Shown: positions 35,197-42,977, numbered from the stretch's first letter. The stretch: 64,000 bases of DNA from Sunxiuqinia sp965230765 (GCA_965230765.1 CBDDLR010000001.1:682001-746000); one strand, 5' to 3'. Program-made: numbers and translations. Notes: a model not told the origin generated them from the sequence alone.

Positions 35197-36600
35197 TTAA
35201 ATTTCTTTTGCTAGTTCAATGGCCTTTTTCAAAGCACCTAATTTATTATTTACTTCCTGAAGTTCGCTCTCTTCTTTTGAATCAGCAACCACTCCGGCAC
35301 CTGCCTGATAATACAAACAATCTCCTTTACTCAAAAATGATCGGATCATGATTGCATGGTTAAGCGTGCCGTCAAATCCGAGGTAACCAATACATCCACC
35401 ATAATATCCTCTGCGCTGGTTTTCGTAGGTATCGATTAACTGCATGGCTCGGTGCTTTGGTGCTCCGGAAAGCGTTCCTGCCGGAAACGAATCCCCCAAT
35501 ACTCTAACCATGTTGGTATTATCTGGCAATAATCCTGAAACTTCAGAAACCAAATGAATAACGTGTGAATAATATTGTACTTCCCTATAAATATCCACTT
35601 TTACATCGCTTGCATTACGGCTTAAGTCATTTCTGGCCAAATCAACCAACATCACATGCTCCGCATTTTCTTTCGGATCTTCACAAAGTTTTTCGGCAGC
35701 CAAACGATCTTCTTCATCGTTACCAGTACGTTTAAAAGTTCCGGCAATCGGATTAATGATTGCCCGTCCATCCTGAATGCGAAGTTCTGCTTCAGGACTC
35801 GAACCCATAATTCTAAAGTCGCCATAGTCAAAGAAGAACAGGTAAGGAGATGGATTAATCTGACGCAATGCCCTATAGACGTTGAACTCATCTCCTTCAA
35901 AATTTTGAGAAAACTGTCGGCTCAACACAATCTGGAAAACATCGCCACGATAACAGTGCTCTTTACCACGTGTTACCATTTCCATGTATTCTTCGTTCGT
36001 AATGTTTGACTTTTCATCCCCTTCAACCTTAAATCTTGAAGTCATAAAATTCAAATTAACCAGCAGATGCTCAATGTAATCCAGTTGCGATTTTTCACCA
36101 TCCTGAAGGTTCTCAATTAAATATAATTGATTGGTGTGATGATCAATAGCTATGGTGTACTGATAAAATGAATAGTGAATTTCGGGTATTTGATACTCTT
36201 CCTTTTGTGTTGCGTTAATTTCAATCTTCTCAAAATATTTGATGGCATCATAGCTGATATATCCAAAAATACCGTTAACAGGAACCTGATCATTGGCATC
36301 TACCTGAAATGACTTCATAAACTGATCCAGTTGCTTTTCGACATTATCCTCTTTCGTAACAGATTTTGTCGTTTTTCCCCCATCGGGCATTTTAACAGCA
36401 ACCTCGTTGTCGTTCACTTTAAAATGAGCAATTGGATTGAAGCAAATCAATGACAAGGCATTTTCTTTCCCTCGGTAATCAGAACTTTCAAGCAAGATTG
36501 ACTTGGGATAGAGCGTCCTGATACGAAGATATACACTCACCGGAGTCACCATGTCAGCAAGTACTTTTCTAACTGAAGTTTTAAATGTAAAGGCGTTCAT
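35197..36600 (-). CDS. trpE: Anthranilate synthase component I
   Basis: This 467-residue enzyme converts chorismate plus ammonia to anthranilate, the first committed step of tryptophan synthesis. An N-terminal regulatory domain includes L-L-E-S-S near residue 37, part of the usual tryptophan feedback site. The chorismate-binding domain has G-D-V-F-Q-I-V-L-S-R-Q-F, I-N-P-S-P-Y-L-F-F, I-N-P-I-A-G-T-F-K-R, A-G-T-L-S-G-A-P-K-H-R-A-M and Q-A-G-A-G-V-V-A-D-S. It is the first structural gene of the operon and lies 28 bases downstream of the attenuator hairpin, so its transcription is controlled by attenuation as well as by feedback. Confidence 0.98.
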   Translation of the reverse strand: MNAFTFKTSVRKVLADMVTPVSVYLRIRTLYPKSILLESSDYRGKENALSLICFNPIAHFKVNDNEVAVKMPDGGKTTKSVTKEDNVEKQLDQFMKSFQVDANDQVPVNGIFGYISYDAIKYFEKIEINATQKEEYQIPEIHYSFYQYTIAIDHHTNQLYLIENLQDGEKSQLDYIEHLLVNLNFMTSRFKVEGDEKSNITNEEYMEMVTRGKEHCYRGDVFQIVLSRQFSQNFEGDEFNVYRALRQINPSPYLFFFDYGDFRIMGSSPEAELRIQDGRAIINPIAGTFKRTGNDEEDRLAAEKLCEDPKENAEHVMLVDLARNDLSRNASDVKVDIYREVQYYSHVIHLVSEVSGLLPDNTNMVRVLGDSFPAGTLSGAPKHRAMQLIDTYENQRRGYYGGCIGYLGFDGTLNHAIMIRSFLSKGDCLYYQAGAGVVADSKEESELQEVNNKLGALKKAIELAKEI

Positions 36601-36628
36601 TTATTTAGTTTTTTGTAACATTTCTAAC

Positions 36629-36665
36629 GAAAAAAGCGGCTTACCGTGTCCGATAAGCCGCTTTT
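36629..36665 (-). terminator. Attenuator terminator of the trp operon
   Basis: On the minus strand AAAAGCGGCTTA (36665-36654), ten-base loop, TAAGCCGCTTTT (36643-36632), then more T. It lies 24 bases after the leader peptide stop and 28 bases before trpE. The segment CACGGTA spanning loop and 3' arm (plus-strand 36642-36648) is perfectly complementary to TACCGTG inside the leader peptide gene (36701-36707), offering a competing antiterminator pairing. Confidence 0.85.
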
Positions 36666-36689
36666 ATTGAATCATGATGCACATGACAG

Positions 36690-36758
36690 CTAACTCCCTC
36701 CACGGTATTGTGAAAAGTGTCTGCGCCACCACCAAGATGTATTCATGATTCGATTCAT
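36690..36758 (-). CDS. trpL: trp operon leader peptide with three consecutive Trp codons
   Basis: This 22-codon open frame reads MNRIMNTSWWWRRHFSQY then RGGS and a TAG stop. Codons 9-11 are TGG TGG TGG. A second in-frame ATG is at 36746. The frame is followed after 24 bases by a rho-independent hairpin and then trpE, the classic arrangement of a ribosome-sensing attenuator. When charged tRNA-Trp is scarce the ribosome should stall on the Trp codons, leaving the TACCGTG segment (codons 18-20) free to pair with the loop and 3' arm of the terminator. Translation itself is inferred; the codon run and hairpin are read directly. Confidence 0.85.
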   Translation of the reverse strand: MNRIMNTSWWWRRHFSQYRGGS

Positions 36759-36769
36759 AATAAATATCT

Positions 36770-36802
36770 TAAAAATACCAATATGGCTATTAACTTCTTA
36801 AA
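36770..36802 (-). promoter_or_regulatory. Possible trp operon promoter
   Basis: On the minus strand TTTA (36802-36799), 21-base spacer and TATTTTTA (36777-36770) resemble TTTG / TAnnTTTG with one mismatch each. Transcription would begin within a few bases of the leader ATG. The inverted repeat ATATGGCT/AGCCATAT (36781-36830) would then overlap the promoter like an operator. Confidence 0.3.
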
Positions 36803-37033
36803 CAAGAAGACCCCACCACGGAAGCCATATTGTATTTATGTCATAATCTTTTTGAACTTCAAGCTGTAAAAGAATACATTTTTTAAATGAATAGCAAGCG
36901 TTTATCCCGGAAATCCACTTTAAAAAATTGTTACCTCCATCAGAACAAGCTAGTTGTCAAACAGAAAGACACTTAACGCTTGCTGCTGTAAAAAATCGAC
37001 CCAGAATCTTGAATCAAGTATCTATCAACCATT

Positions 37034-37846
37034 TTATTTATCCAAATGCACATCCATTTGTGGGAATGGAATAGTAATACCAGCTTTATCCAATGCTTCT
37101 TTACCCGATTCGTAAACGTCGAAATATACTGTCCAGTAATCTTCTGGCTTGGCGTATGGGCGAACGGCCAGGTTCACTGAACTATCTGCCAATTCACTCA
37201 CGCCAACAAACGGAGCAGGATCCTTCAACACTTTTGGATGTTTCGTGATAACTTTCATTAATACGTCCTTGGCATCTTTGATGTTTGCTTCATAAGCGAT
37301 CCCAAATGTCATGTCAACTCGAATATTCCCCTCGGTAGTGTAGTTGGTAATGTCGCCATTGGAAATTGCACCATTAGGAATAATGATGGTTTTATTCTGT
37401 GGTGATAGAAGAATGGTTACAAAAATGTGGATTTCCTTAACCACACCTAAATGACCTTGTGCTTCAATAAGGTCACCAACTTTGTAAGGCTTGAAAATCA
37501 AAACCATAACACCTCCGGCAAAATTGCCCAATGTTCCTTGCAAGGCCAGTCCAATTGCCAAACCAGCAGCACCCAGAATAGCGATGAACGAGGTTGTTTC
37601 TATACCAATCATTCCGGCAACACTTACTAACAGCAATGCTTTTAAGCCAATGCTGGTCAGGCTGCTCACGAAACCAATTAAAGAAACATTTACATTTCTT
37701 GCTGTCATTAATTTACGTGTTACCCTCGCAAATCGGTTGATAATCCAGATACCTATAATTAGGACGATAATGGCCAGCAGAATTTTGGGTCCATAAGTCA
37801 TAAGCAAATCAATTGCTTTGTCGATAATAGGTTGATAGTCTTCCAT
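37034..37846 (-). CDS. mscS: Small-conductance mechanosensitive channel (MscS family)
   Basis: This 270-residue inner-membrane channel opens under membrane tension to release solutes in hypo-osmotic shock. Three hydrophobic helices lie at about residues 15-35, 55-77 and 83-112, the last being the glycine/alanine-patterned pore helix (G-A-A-G-L-A-I-G-L-A-L-Q-G-T-L-G-N-F-A-G-G). The MscS beta domain follows (K-P-Y-K-V-G-D-L-I-E-A-Q-G, I-I-P-N-G-A-I-S-N-G). Length is close to E. coli MscS. It lies upstream of the trp leader on the same strand with about 275 bases between. Confidence 0.95.
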   Translation of the reverse strand: MEDYQPIIDKAIDLLMTYGPKILLAIIVLIIGIWIINRFARVTRKLMTARNVNVSLIGFVSSLTSIGLKALLLVSVAGMIGIETTSFIAILGAAGLAIGLALQGTLGNFAGGVMVLIFKPYKVGDLIEAQGHLGVVKEIHIFVTILLSPQNKTIIIPNGAISNGDITNYTTEGNIRVDMTFGIAYEANIKDAKDVLMKVITKHPKVLKDPAPFVGVSELADSSVNLAVRPYAKPEDYWTVYFDVYESGKEALDKAGITIPFPQMDVHLDK

Positions 37847-38013
37847 ATGAAATAATTTTAAGGTTATGAATAGAATTTCGTGATTATAAACAAAGTTTCA
37901 TATGAAAAGTTAGAGATTTTTTGCTGGTAAATCAATGGCAAAAACAAAAGCTCCCACATTTTGTGAGAGCTCCCATGACACTGTTTAATTGTTTCTATGC
38001 TTGTTTTCGGGTT

Positions 38014-38703
38014 TTATTCTTCTATTTCTTCTACCTCTACCTCAACTTCTATCTCCACTTCTTCATCTTTGTTTTTCTTTCGGATGATCTCAATTTTTTC
38101 CCGGCCATCGCTTAACTCTTTTTTCTTGTAAGAAATTATATCCGGATCGTCCAGGAAGATGATATTCTTGTTATCCAAGTGTTTCTGAATAATTTTATGC
38201 CGGATTGGCGGGTGAGGAATATCTGGTACTTTAACCACCATATGATGAGGGTGTTTTAGATGGACGATCTCTTCTTTGTGTAGTTTATCACCATGTTTCA
38301 TAATGAAGATTTTTCTAATGGAGTCACCCTCAGCAATAACTTTGGTATCAATATCGAAATCAAAGTCCATGTCAAAATCACTGTCAAAATCAAATTGAAA
38401 AACTTTAACTTTCTCTTTGCCGTTTTCGGAATCAACAATCACCTGTATTTTTTTCAGTTTTTCTTTTACAACTGAGTCAATTTCAGATACAATACCTTGC
38501 TCATCAAACCACACCAATGCATCATCACTGCTTGTAATTACAGTATCGATAACTGTTTTTTTGCCGTCTTCAACTTTTACCATTTTCAGCTTTTTCTTTT
38601 TCTCACCACGTGGAGGATCTTCGGGATTCTCCCTGAGAGAAAAACTACTTAATATGAAAATGGCTGATACTGCAAAAACGAGTGTTCGTAAGAATGTTTT
38701 CAT
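38014..38703 (-). CDS. Secreted acidic protein with Phe-Asp repeats
   Basis: I do not recognise a family for this 229-residue protein. A signal peptide (residues 1-22) is followed by K-K-K-K-L-K, then beta-like segments. A striking FDFDSDFDMDFDFDID stretch sits at about 102-117, then His-rich H-L-K-H-P-H-H and P-H-P-P-I-R-H, and an E-V-E-I-E-V-E-V-E-V tail. It is exported, perhaps metal-binding or extended in structure. It is divergent from the histidine kinase gene at 39162 and faces an array of phased TGAC sites, so it is a likely target of that two-component system. The kinase sensor has a comparable acidic stretch (E-F-E-F-E-M-D-A-D-E-D-V). Confidence 0.75.
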   Translation of the reverse strand: MKTFLRTLVFAVSAIFILSSFSLRENPEDPPRGEKKKKLKMVKVEDGKKTVIDTVITSSDDALVWFDEQGIVSEIDSVVKEKLKKIQVIVDSENGKEKVKVFQFDFDSDFDMDFDFDIDTKVIAEGDSIRKIFIMKHGDKLHKEEIVHLKHPHHMVVKVPDIPHPPIRHKIIQKHLDNKNIIFLDDPDIISYKKKELSDGREKIEIIRKKNKDEEVEIEVEVEVEEIEE

Positions 38704-38755
38704 AACCTTTTTTTTATTGTTTATAATCTGTTTGCAAAATTGTTTTGTGATTTTT

Positions 38756-38839
38756 CAGTCTTTTTACCCCACCCCCTTAAGGGGAAAGACTGAAAATCAA
38801 GATTCCCTTTAGAGATATAGGGTAAAAATCTTGATTTTC
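38756..38839. repeat. Two-hairpin palindromic intergenic element
   Basis: First hairpin: CAGTCTTT (38756-38763) pairs with AAAGACTG (38785-38792) and has inner CCCC/GGGG. Second hairpin: AAAATCAAGATT (38793-38804) pairs with AATCTTGATTTT (38827-38838), with inner CCCT/AGGG. Lying between divergent genes, it is not a normal terminator and resembles a mobile palindromic repeat. Confidence 0.6.
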
Positions 38840-39036
38840 GTTTTAACGAATTTTATAGAACGTAAATTAAAATCCTGAAACAAAGGTAAGTTGCCTTGCC
38901 TCCAAAACTGAGTTAATGCCTGGTTAAAATCTGTTAAGGAAAAGTTAAAACCCAAATGACTGTTTACTAATTGCTTATCTTTGATCTGAATTGATGATAA
39001 TTCTTTATGTTAATGGGAGACATTTCAATGAAATTT

Positions 39037-39119
39037 ATTGTCACAAGTAGTCATTGTTCGTCATTCTGTTGTTCCGATTTATGCACAAGAAATGACAATA
39101 ATTGACAATTAATGACAGT
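39037..39119. promoter_or_regulatory. Array of six phased TGAC sites, probable response-regulator operator
   Basis: GTCA occurs at 39040, 39050 and 39060 (minus-strand TGAC), and TGAC at 39093, 39103 and 39113. Each set is spaced exactly 10 bases and embedded in AATGACnAnn-like decamers. OmpR/PhoB-type regulators commonly bind tandem sites with 10-11 base spacing. The left set faces the acidic protein gene, the right set the kinase gene. Confidence 0.6.
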
Positions 39120-39161
39120 TGCTCATTTTGTTCTCCGCATTCTTTATGATCTATTTTTATT

Positions 39162-40811
39162 ATGAATAAACGCTTTTTTACATTTCTGATCATATTAATG
39201 GGGTTTTCCATACTTGGTGTAATTGCCGTGCAGTTGGTTTGGATGAATAATGCCCTGAAGGTAAAGAATGAACTTTTCGACAGAAGTGTGAATGAAGCCT
39301 TGAGCAATACAGCCAATCGACTTGAAACAGAAAGGGATGTTAAGTATATTGCCCGTTTCCCTTTTGAAAAAGAAATTCAGAAGCATGTGCAATGGATCAC
39401 TTCCTCCAAAGTGCCACCTGCCCCTCCTGCAAATCCTGTCAAAATAATTCGTCACATGAATACCCCAGGCAATGTTGAATTCGAATTTGAAATGGATGCT
39501 GATGAAGATGTTCAGGTGATTGCTTTTACTTCGGAAGATTCTTTGCAAGTTGAGAGCAAAGTATTTGTAGAGCTTCAAGACACGATTTACACCAATACCG
39601 ATGTGTTACTAACATCCACCCATACTCATTTAAATTCGATTGAAAAGATATTCGATTCCATTGTTGAAGTTTCTCCTGTAGTCATTTCACCTACCATTCA
39701 GGAAAAAGTAAAAATTAGGACAAAGAAATTGAAGAGTCTTTCAGAAAAGATTGTTGAGGAGATTTCTACCGAAAAGATTGATGTTGATTTGAATGAGATT
39801 GATGAAATTTTAGGTGCTGAACTTGCAAATAAAAAAATTGAACTGGATTATGAATTAGCAATATTGGAGAATGATTCAATCCAGTCGATCACAAACGAAA
39901 CCGACAGCCTTAAACTAGCTGATAGCAATTACCATGTCATACTTTTCCCAAATGCTATTTTTGACCGGAATAAAAAACTGGCAGTATTTTTCCCTGGGCA
40001 AAACCAGTTTATTTATCGCTCAGTTTCTTGGTTGCTTTTTGCATCATTCATATTCTCGTTAATTATTTTGTTGACCTTTGCGTTGAGCATCTTCTTTATT
40101 TTGAAGCAAAAGAAAATTTCAGAAATGAAATCGGACTTCATCAATAACATGACCCATGAGTTTAAAACACCAATTGCAACCATTTCAGTAGCTGCTGATT
40201 CTATTTCAAACGAAAAAGTAATTGGCAACCCAAAGCAAATTGACTATTTCGTGGGTATGATTAAAAAAGAAAATACCCGAATGAACCGGCAGGTTGAAGA
40301 TATTTTAACCATTGCAAGACTAGACAAAGAGGATTTTGAGTTTCATTGGGAAACAGTAAATATTCATCAGATCATTGAAGAGGCGATCAATAGCATCATT
40401 CTTCAGGTTGAGAAACGTGGAGGTGTGGTAAAACTCGCACTCGATGCAACAAACCCAATGATCACAACCGACAAAAACCACTGCACTAATCTTATTTACA
40501 ATCTATTGGACAATGCCAACAAATATTCGACCGACAAACCACAAATACAAGTGGGAACTAAAAACACAGACAAAGGGGTTGTTGTTTCTATCTCAGACAA
40601 AGGAATTGGAATGAGCAAGCAGGTTCAGTCAAAGATATTTGAACGTTTTTACCGACAGAGTAGCGGCAATATTCATAATGTAAAAGGTTTTGGATTGGGA
40701 CTAAGCTATGTCAAAGCTGTTCTTGAGGCAAACGAAGGAACAATTAATCTTCAAAGTGAAGTAGGAAAAGGCAGTCGTTTTGATGTGTTTTTGCCGTTTT
40801 TAAGAGAATAA
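39162..40811 (+). CDS. Sensor histidine kinase
   Basis: This 549-residue inner-membrane kinase has TM1 at about residues 5-30 and a periplasmic sensor region of about 250 residues containing acidic stretches and a coiled-coil-like section. TM2 is at about 287-314. A HisKA domain carries His332 in M-T-H-E-F-K-T-P, and a HATPase_c domain has N-L-L-D-N-A-N-K-Y-S (N box), D-K-G-I-G-M (G1), F-E-R-F-Y-R (F box) and G-F-G-L-G-L-S (G2). It autophosphorylates and passes phosphate to the regulator at 40932. The signal is unknown. The phased TGAC sites immediately upstream suggest autoregulation. Confidence 0.96.
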   Translation: MNKRFFTFLIILMGFSILGVIAVQLVWMNNALKVKNELFDRSVNEALSNTANRLETERDVKYIARFPFEKEIQKHVQWITSSKVPPAPPANPVKIIRHMNTPGNVEFEFEMDADEDVQVIAFTSEDSLQVESKVFVELQDTIYTNTDVLLTSTHTHLNSIEKIFDSIVEVSPVVISPTIQEKVKIRTKKLKSLSEKIVEEISTEKIDVDLNEIDEILGAELANKKIELDYELAILENDSIQSITNETDSLKLADSNYHVILFPNAIFDRNKKLAVFFPGQNQFIYRSVSWLLFASFIFSLIILLTFALSIFFILKQKKISEMKSDFINNMTHEFKTPIATISVAADSISNEKVIGNPKQIDYFVGMIKKENTRMNRQVEDILTIARLDKEDFEFHWETVNIHQIIEEAINSIILQVEKRGGVVKLALDATNPMITTDKNHCTNLIYNLLDNANKYSTDKPQIQVGTKNTDKGVVVSISDKGIGMSKQVQSKIFERFYRQSSGNIHNVKGFGLGLSYVKAVLEANEGTINLQSEVGKGSRFDVFLPFLRE

Positions 40812-40880
40812 GAATATGAGAATTGAAGAAGATGTGAATAATCCAGAATCATCATGTCTACTAAGAATGTAATTGCAATT

Positions 40881-40916
40881 CTTTGAGTTCTTTGCGCAAA
40901 CTTTGCGTTCTTAGCG
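40881..40916 (+). repeat. CTTTGCG word repeat between kinase and regulator genes
   Basis: Imperfect heptamers CTTTGAG (40881), CTTTGCG (40890), CTTTGCG (40901) and CTTAGCG (40910) follow at 9, 11 and 9 base steps. I recall this kind of sequence in many Bacteroidota intergenic regions. Role unknown. Confidence 0.5.
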
Positions 40917-40931
40917 GTTAAAAAATAAACA

Positions 40932-41621
40932 ATGAAAAAAAATCCACACATATTTTTAGTTGAAGATGACCTGAGTTTTGGGGCAGTTTTGAAATCATAC
41001 CTGGAGCTGAATGATTTCAGTGTCACGTGGATTGATGATGGAAAATTGGCCGTTGATCGGTTTCGAACGGGCGAATTTGACATTTGCCTACTGGATGTGA
41101 TGCTCCCCAATGTGGATGGATTTACAATAGGAACTGAAATTCGGAAACTAAACCAAAAAATCCCTTTTATTTTTCTCACCGCCAAAACATTGAAAGAAGA
41201 TATCATTAAAGGTTTTAATATTGGGGCTGACGACTATGTGACCAAACCATTTGATACCGAAGTCCTCCTGTGCAAGATAAAGGCCATCCTAAAAAGAGAT
41301 GGAAAGAAACCTCAAAATCAAAGCACATTCTACCAGTTGGGGCAATATTCATTCGATGCAAAACTGAGGTTAATCAAGAAAGAGGATAGTCAACAAAAAC
41401 TTTCACCGAAAGAAGCCGAGTTGTTACAAATGTTGTGTGAAAATAAAAATGAACTTCTACCTCGCGAAGCTGCCTTGAAAAAAATATGGGGCGATGATGG
41501 ATATTTCACTGCAAGAAGCATGGATGTTTATGTAACCAAACTTCGCAAGTACCTGGCGGATGATCCTTCCATTGAAATCAAAAACATTCATGGCAGTGGT
41601 TTTCTTTTGAAAATTAGTTAG
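40932..41621 (+). CDS. OmpR/PhoB-family response regulator
   Basis: This 229-residue transcription factor has an N-terminal receiver with the acidic pair E-D-D near residues 10-12, phospho-acceptor Asp55 in L-L-D-V-M-L-P, conserved T in F-L-T-A-K and Lys in Y-V-T-K-P-F. A C-terminal winged-helix DNA-binding domain carries L-S-P-K-E-A-E-L-L, then R-S-M-D-V-Y-V-T-K-L-R-K-Y-L and I-H-G-S-G-F. It is partner to the kinase gene 120 bases upstream. It resembles the RprY group of Bacteroidota. Predicted targets are the TGAC arrays at 39037-39119. Confidence 0.96.
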   Translation: MKKNPHIFLVEDDLSFGAVLKSYLELNDFSVTWIDDGKLAVDRFRTGEFDICLLDVMLPNVDGFTIGTEIRKLNQKIPFIFLTAKTLKEDIIKGFNIGADDYVTKPFDTEVLLCKIKAILKRDGKKPQNQSTFYQLGQYSFDAKLRLIKKEDSQQKLSPKEAELLQMLCENKNELLPREAALKKIWGDDGYFTARSMDVYVTKLRKYLADDPSIEIKNIHGSGFLLKIS

Positions 41622-41627
41622 CTGTTT

Positions 41628-42146
41628 TCAAAACTTGACATTTATATATTCCTCATAATAAAGGCTAAATTCGCCATTAGCAAGATAAACAAAATTGTCA
41701 TCGTTACTATTTTCATCTTTTAATCTAACTTCAAAAGTGCCTATGATCTGTTTGGCAGCAGTGTCAAATTTATTGATGATAATGTAACTTTCCTCTAAAC
41801 TCTCAGTTTTCACATATCTCCATGTTGCAACATCTCCACCTATTACAAAGTAATGTGTGGCTTCAAAATTTCTTAGTTTTTTACCTAAAAGAATTAAATC
41901 CGGATTGAAAGATATATGAACCACTTCCTCTTGAAAATAGTTTGGATCTTCTACTCTCCCTGACAAGTTCAAAATATTGTCCTCTTTATCATAAAACACC
42001 CCTGCTTTTGTAGCATTCCACAATTCACCTCCTTTTTCTGCTTGAAAAATAAACTGATTCGATATGTCGTCATCATCATTTTTATTACAAGAAACCAGAA
42101 TAAAACAAAATATAAATAGTTTTAATATCGCTTTTATTATATGCAT
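41628..42146 (-). CDS. Hypothetical lipoprotein
   Basis: This 172-residue exported protein has the lipobox L-V-S-C (Cys20) followed by an Asn/Asp linker (N-K-N-D-D-D-D). The mature part is beta-rich, with F-x-A-E-K-G-G-E-L-W-N-A-T-K and a later G-T-F-E-V-R-L-K-D. The layout (lipobox, short acidic linker, then an opening with a G-x2-W-x-A core) is like the small DUF6252-type lipoproteins of Bacteroidota, but that link is tentative. The ATG at 42146 is chosen because it starts the signal peptide; the frame is open to 42248. It ends six bases from the regulator stop in convergent orientation. Confidence 0.7.
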   Translation of the reverse strand: MHIIKAILKLFIFCFILVSCNKNDDDDISNQFIFQAEKGGELWNATKAGVFYDKEDNILNLSGRVEDPNYFQEEVVHISFNPDLILLGKKLRNFEATHYFVIGGDVATWRYVKTESLEESYIIINKFDTAAKQIIGTFEVRLKDENSNDDNFVYLANGEFSLYYEEYINVKF

Positions 42147-42262
42147 AGAATGTCGCTTAGGGTTTGTTATTGAAAATTGTCTTATGTAAGATGTTTCCAA
42201 ATGGTTAAAGGTTGCGTTTTTATTTTTGCTAACTTTAGAAGAAATCAAAAAAGCGTATTGAA

Positions 42263-42976
42263 ATGAATTCAGAAAAGAAAACTGCTATTGTAACAGGTGC
42301 CAGCCGTGGCATTGGAAAAGCCTGCGCATTTGGACTAGCTAAACTCGGTTATCATTGCATTCTTATTTCCAGAAGCCTAGAGCTATTGGAAGAAGTTGCC
42401 CAACAAATACACGATAATGAAGGCGACTCCTCTTTATTTGCTGTTGATCTAACAAAGGAATCTGAATTGTTGGAATGCATGCAGAAAATAAAGCAACATT
42501 ATCATAAAATTGATATTTTGGTGAACAATGCTGGAATGTATATCGGTGGGAACCTTCAGATGGAAGTAGATGATTTTCGGCTTCAAATGGAACTAAACCT
42601 AATGGCCAATTTCAATTTATTAAAAGAAGTTGTTCCATTGATGAAAACACAAAAATCCGGATATATCTTCAACATTGCATCGCGTGCTGGCAAAGTTGGT
42701 TTTTCAAACAGCGGAGCATATTCTGCTTCAAAATTCGGGTTGGTTGGGCTAAGCGAATCATTATACAGGGAATTGGCTGAATCAGGAATTTCTGTAACAG
42801 CTATTTGTCCGGGATGGGTAGCAACAGAGATGGCTGATGCTGCTGGAACACCACTAACAGCAGATGAAATGATACAGCCTGAAGACATCTACCTGACGAT
42901 GGAATATTTACTGAAGCTTGCACCAAACACACGCATTAAAGAAATTATGCTTGAAGCAAAACAAAGTATTTCATAA
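42263..42976 (+). CDS. Short-chain dehydrogenase/reductase
   Basis: This 237-residue NAD(P)-dependent oxidoreductase has the Rossmann motif T-G-A-S-R-G-I-G at residues 11-18, N-N-A-G near residue 90, the catalytic pair Tyr153/Lys157 in Y-S-A-S-K, and P-G-W-V-A-T-E-M after it. It resembles 3-oxoacyl-ACP reductase-like classical SDRs; the substrate cannot be told. Arg following the first glycines suggests NADPH preference. A TATTTTTG -7 element at 42221-42228 lies 35 bases upstream. It is convergent with gldB, whose stop is one base away. Confidence 0.92.
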   Translation: MNSEKKTAIVTGASRGIGKACAFGLAKLGYHCILISRSLELLEEVAQQIHDNEGDSSLFAVDLTKESELLECMQKIKQHYHKIDILVNNAGMYIGGNLQMEVDDFRLQMELNLMANFNLLKEVVPLMKTQKSGYIFNIASRAGKVGFSNSGAYSASKFGLVGLSESLYRELAESGISVTAICPGWVATEMADAAGTPLTADEMIQPEDIYLTMEYLLKLAPNTRIKEIMLEAKQSIS

Positions 42977-42977
42977 A

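Larger units (their letters stand above)
36601..37033 (-). other. trp operon leader region and mscS 3' region
   Basis: The stretch between trpE and mscS contains, in minus-strand order, two inverted-repeat elements (36893-36902 with 36974-36983; 36781-36830), a possible promoter (36770-36802), the leader peptide gene (36690-36758) and the attenuator terminator (36629-36665). A word repeat shared with 47352-47387 lies at 36997-37029. Confidence 0.7.
38704..39161. other. Divergent control region between the acidic protein and the kinase operon
   Basis: It contains a two-hairpin palindromic element (38756-38839) and six TGAC motifs arranged as three inverted plus three direct copies (39037-39119). 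The rest (38840-39030) is AT-rich with no further clear structure. A TTTG (39127-39130) lies just downstream of the right-hand TGAC sites. Confidence 0.6.

Noticed and set aside
36798..36827. A second Trp-rich frame (W-L-P-W-W-G-L-L-V then stop) upstream of the trp leader peptide
   Set aside because: No start codon was found in frame, and it lies inside an inverted repeat that overlaps the likely promoter.
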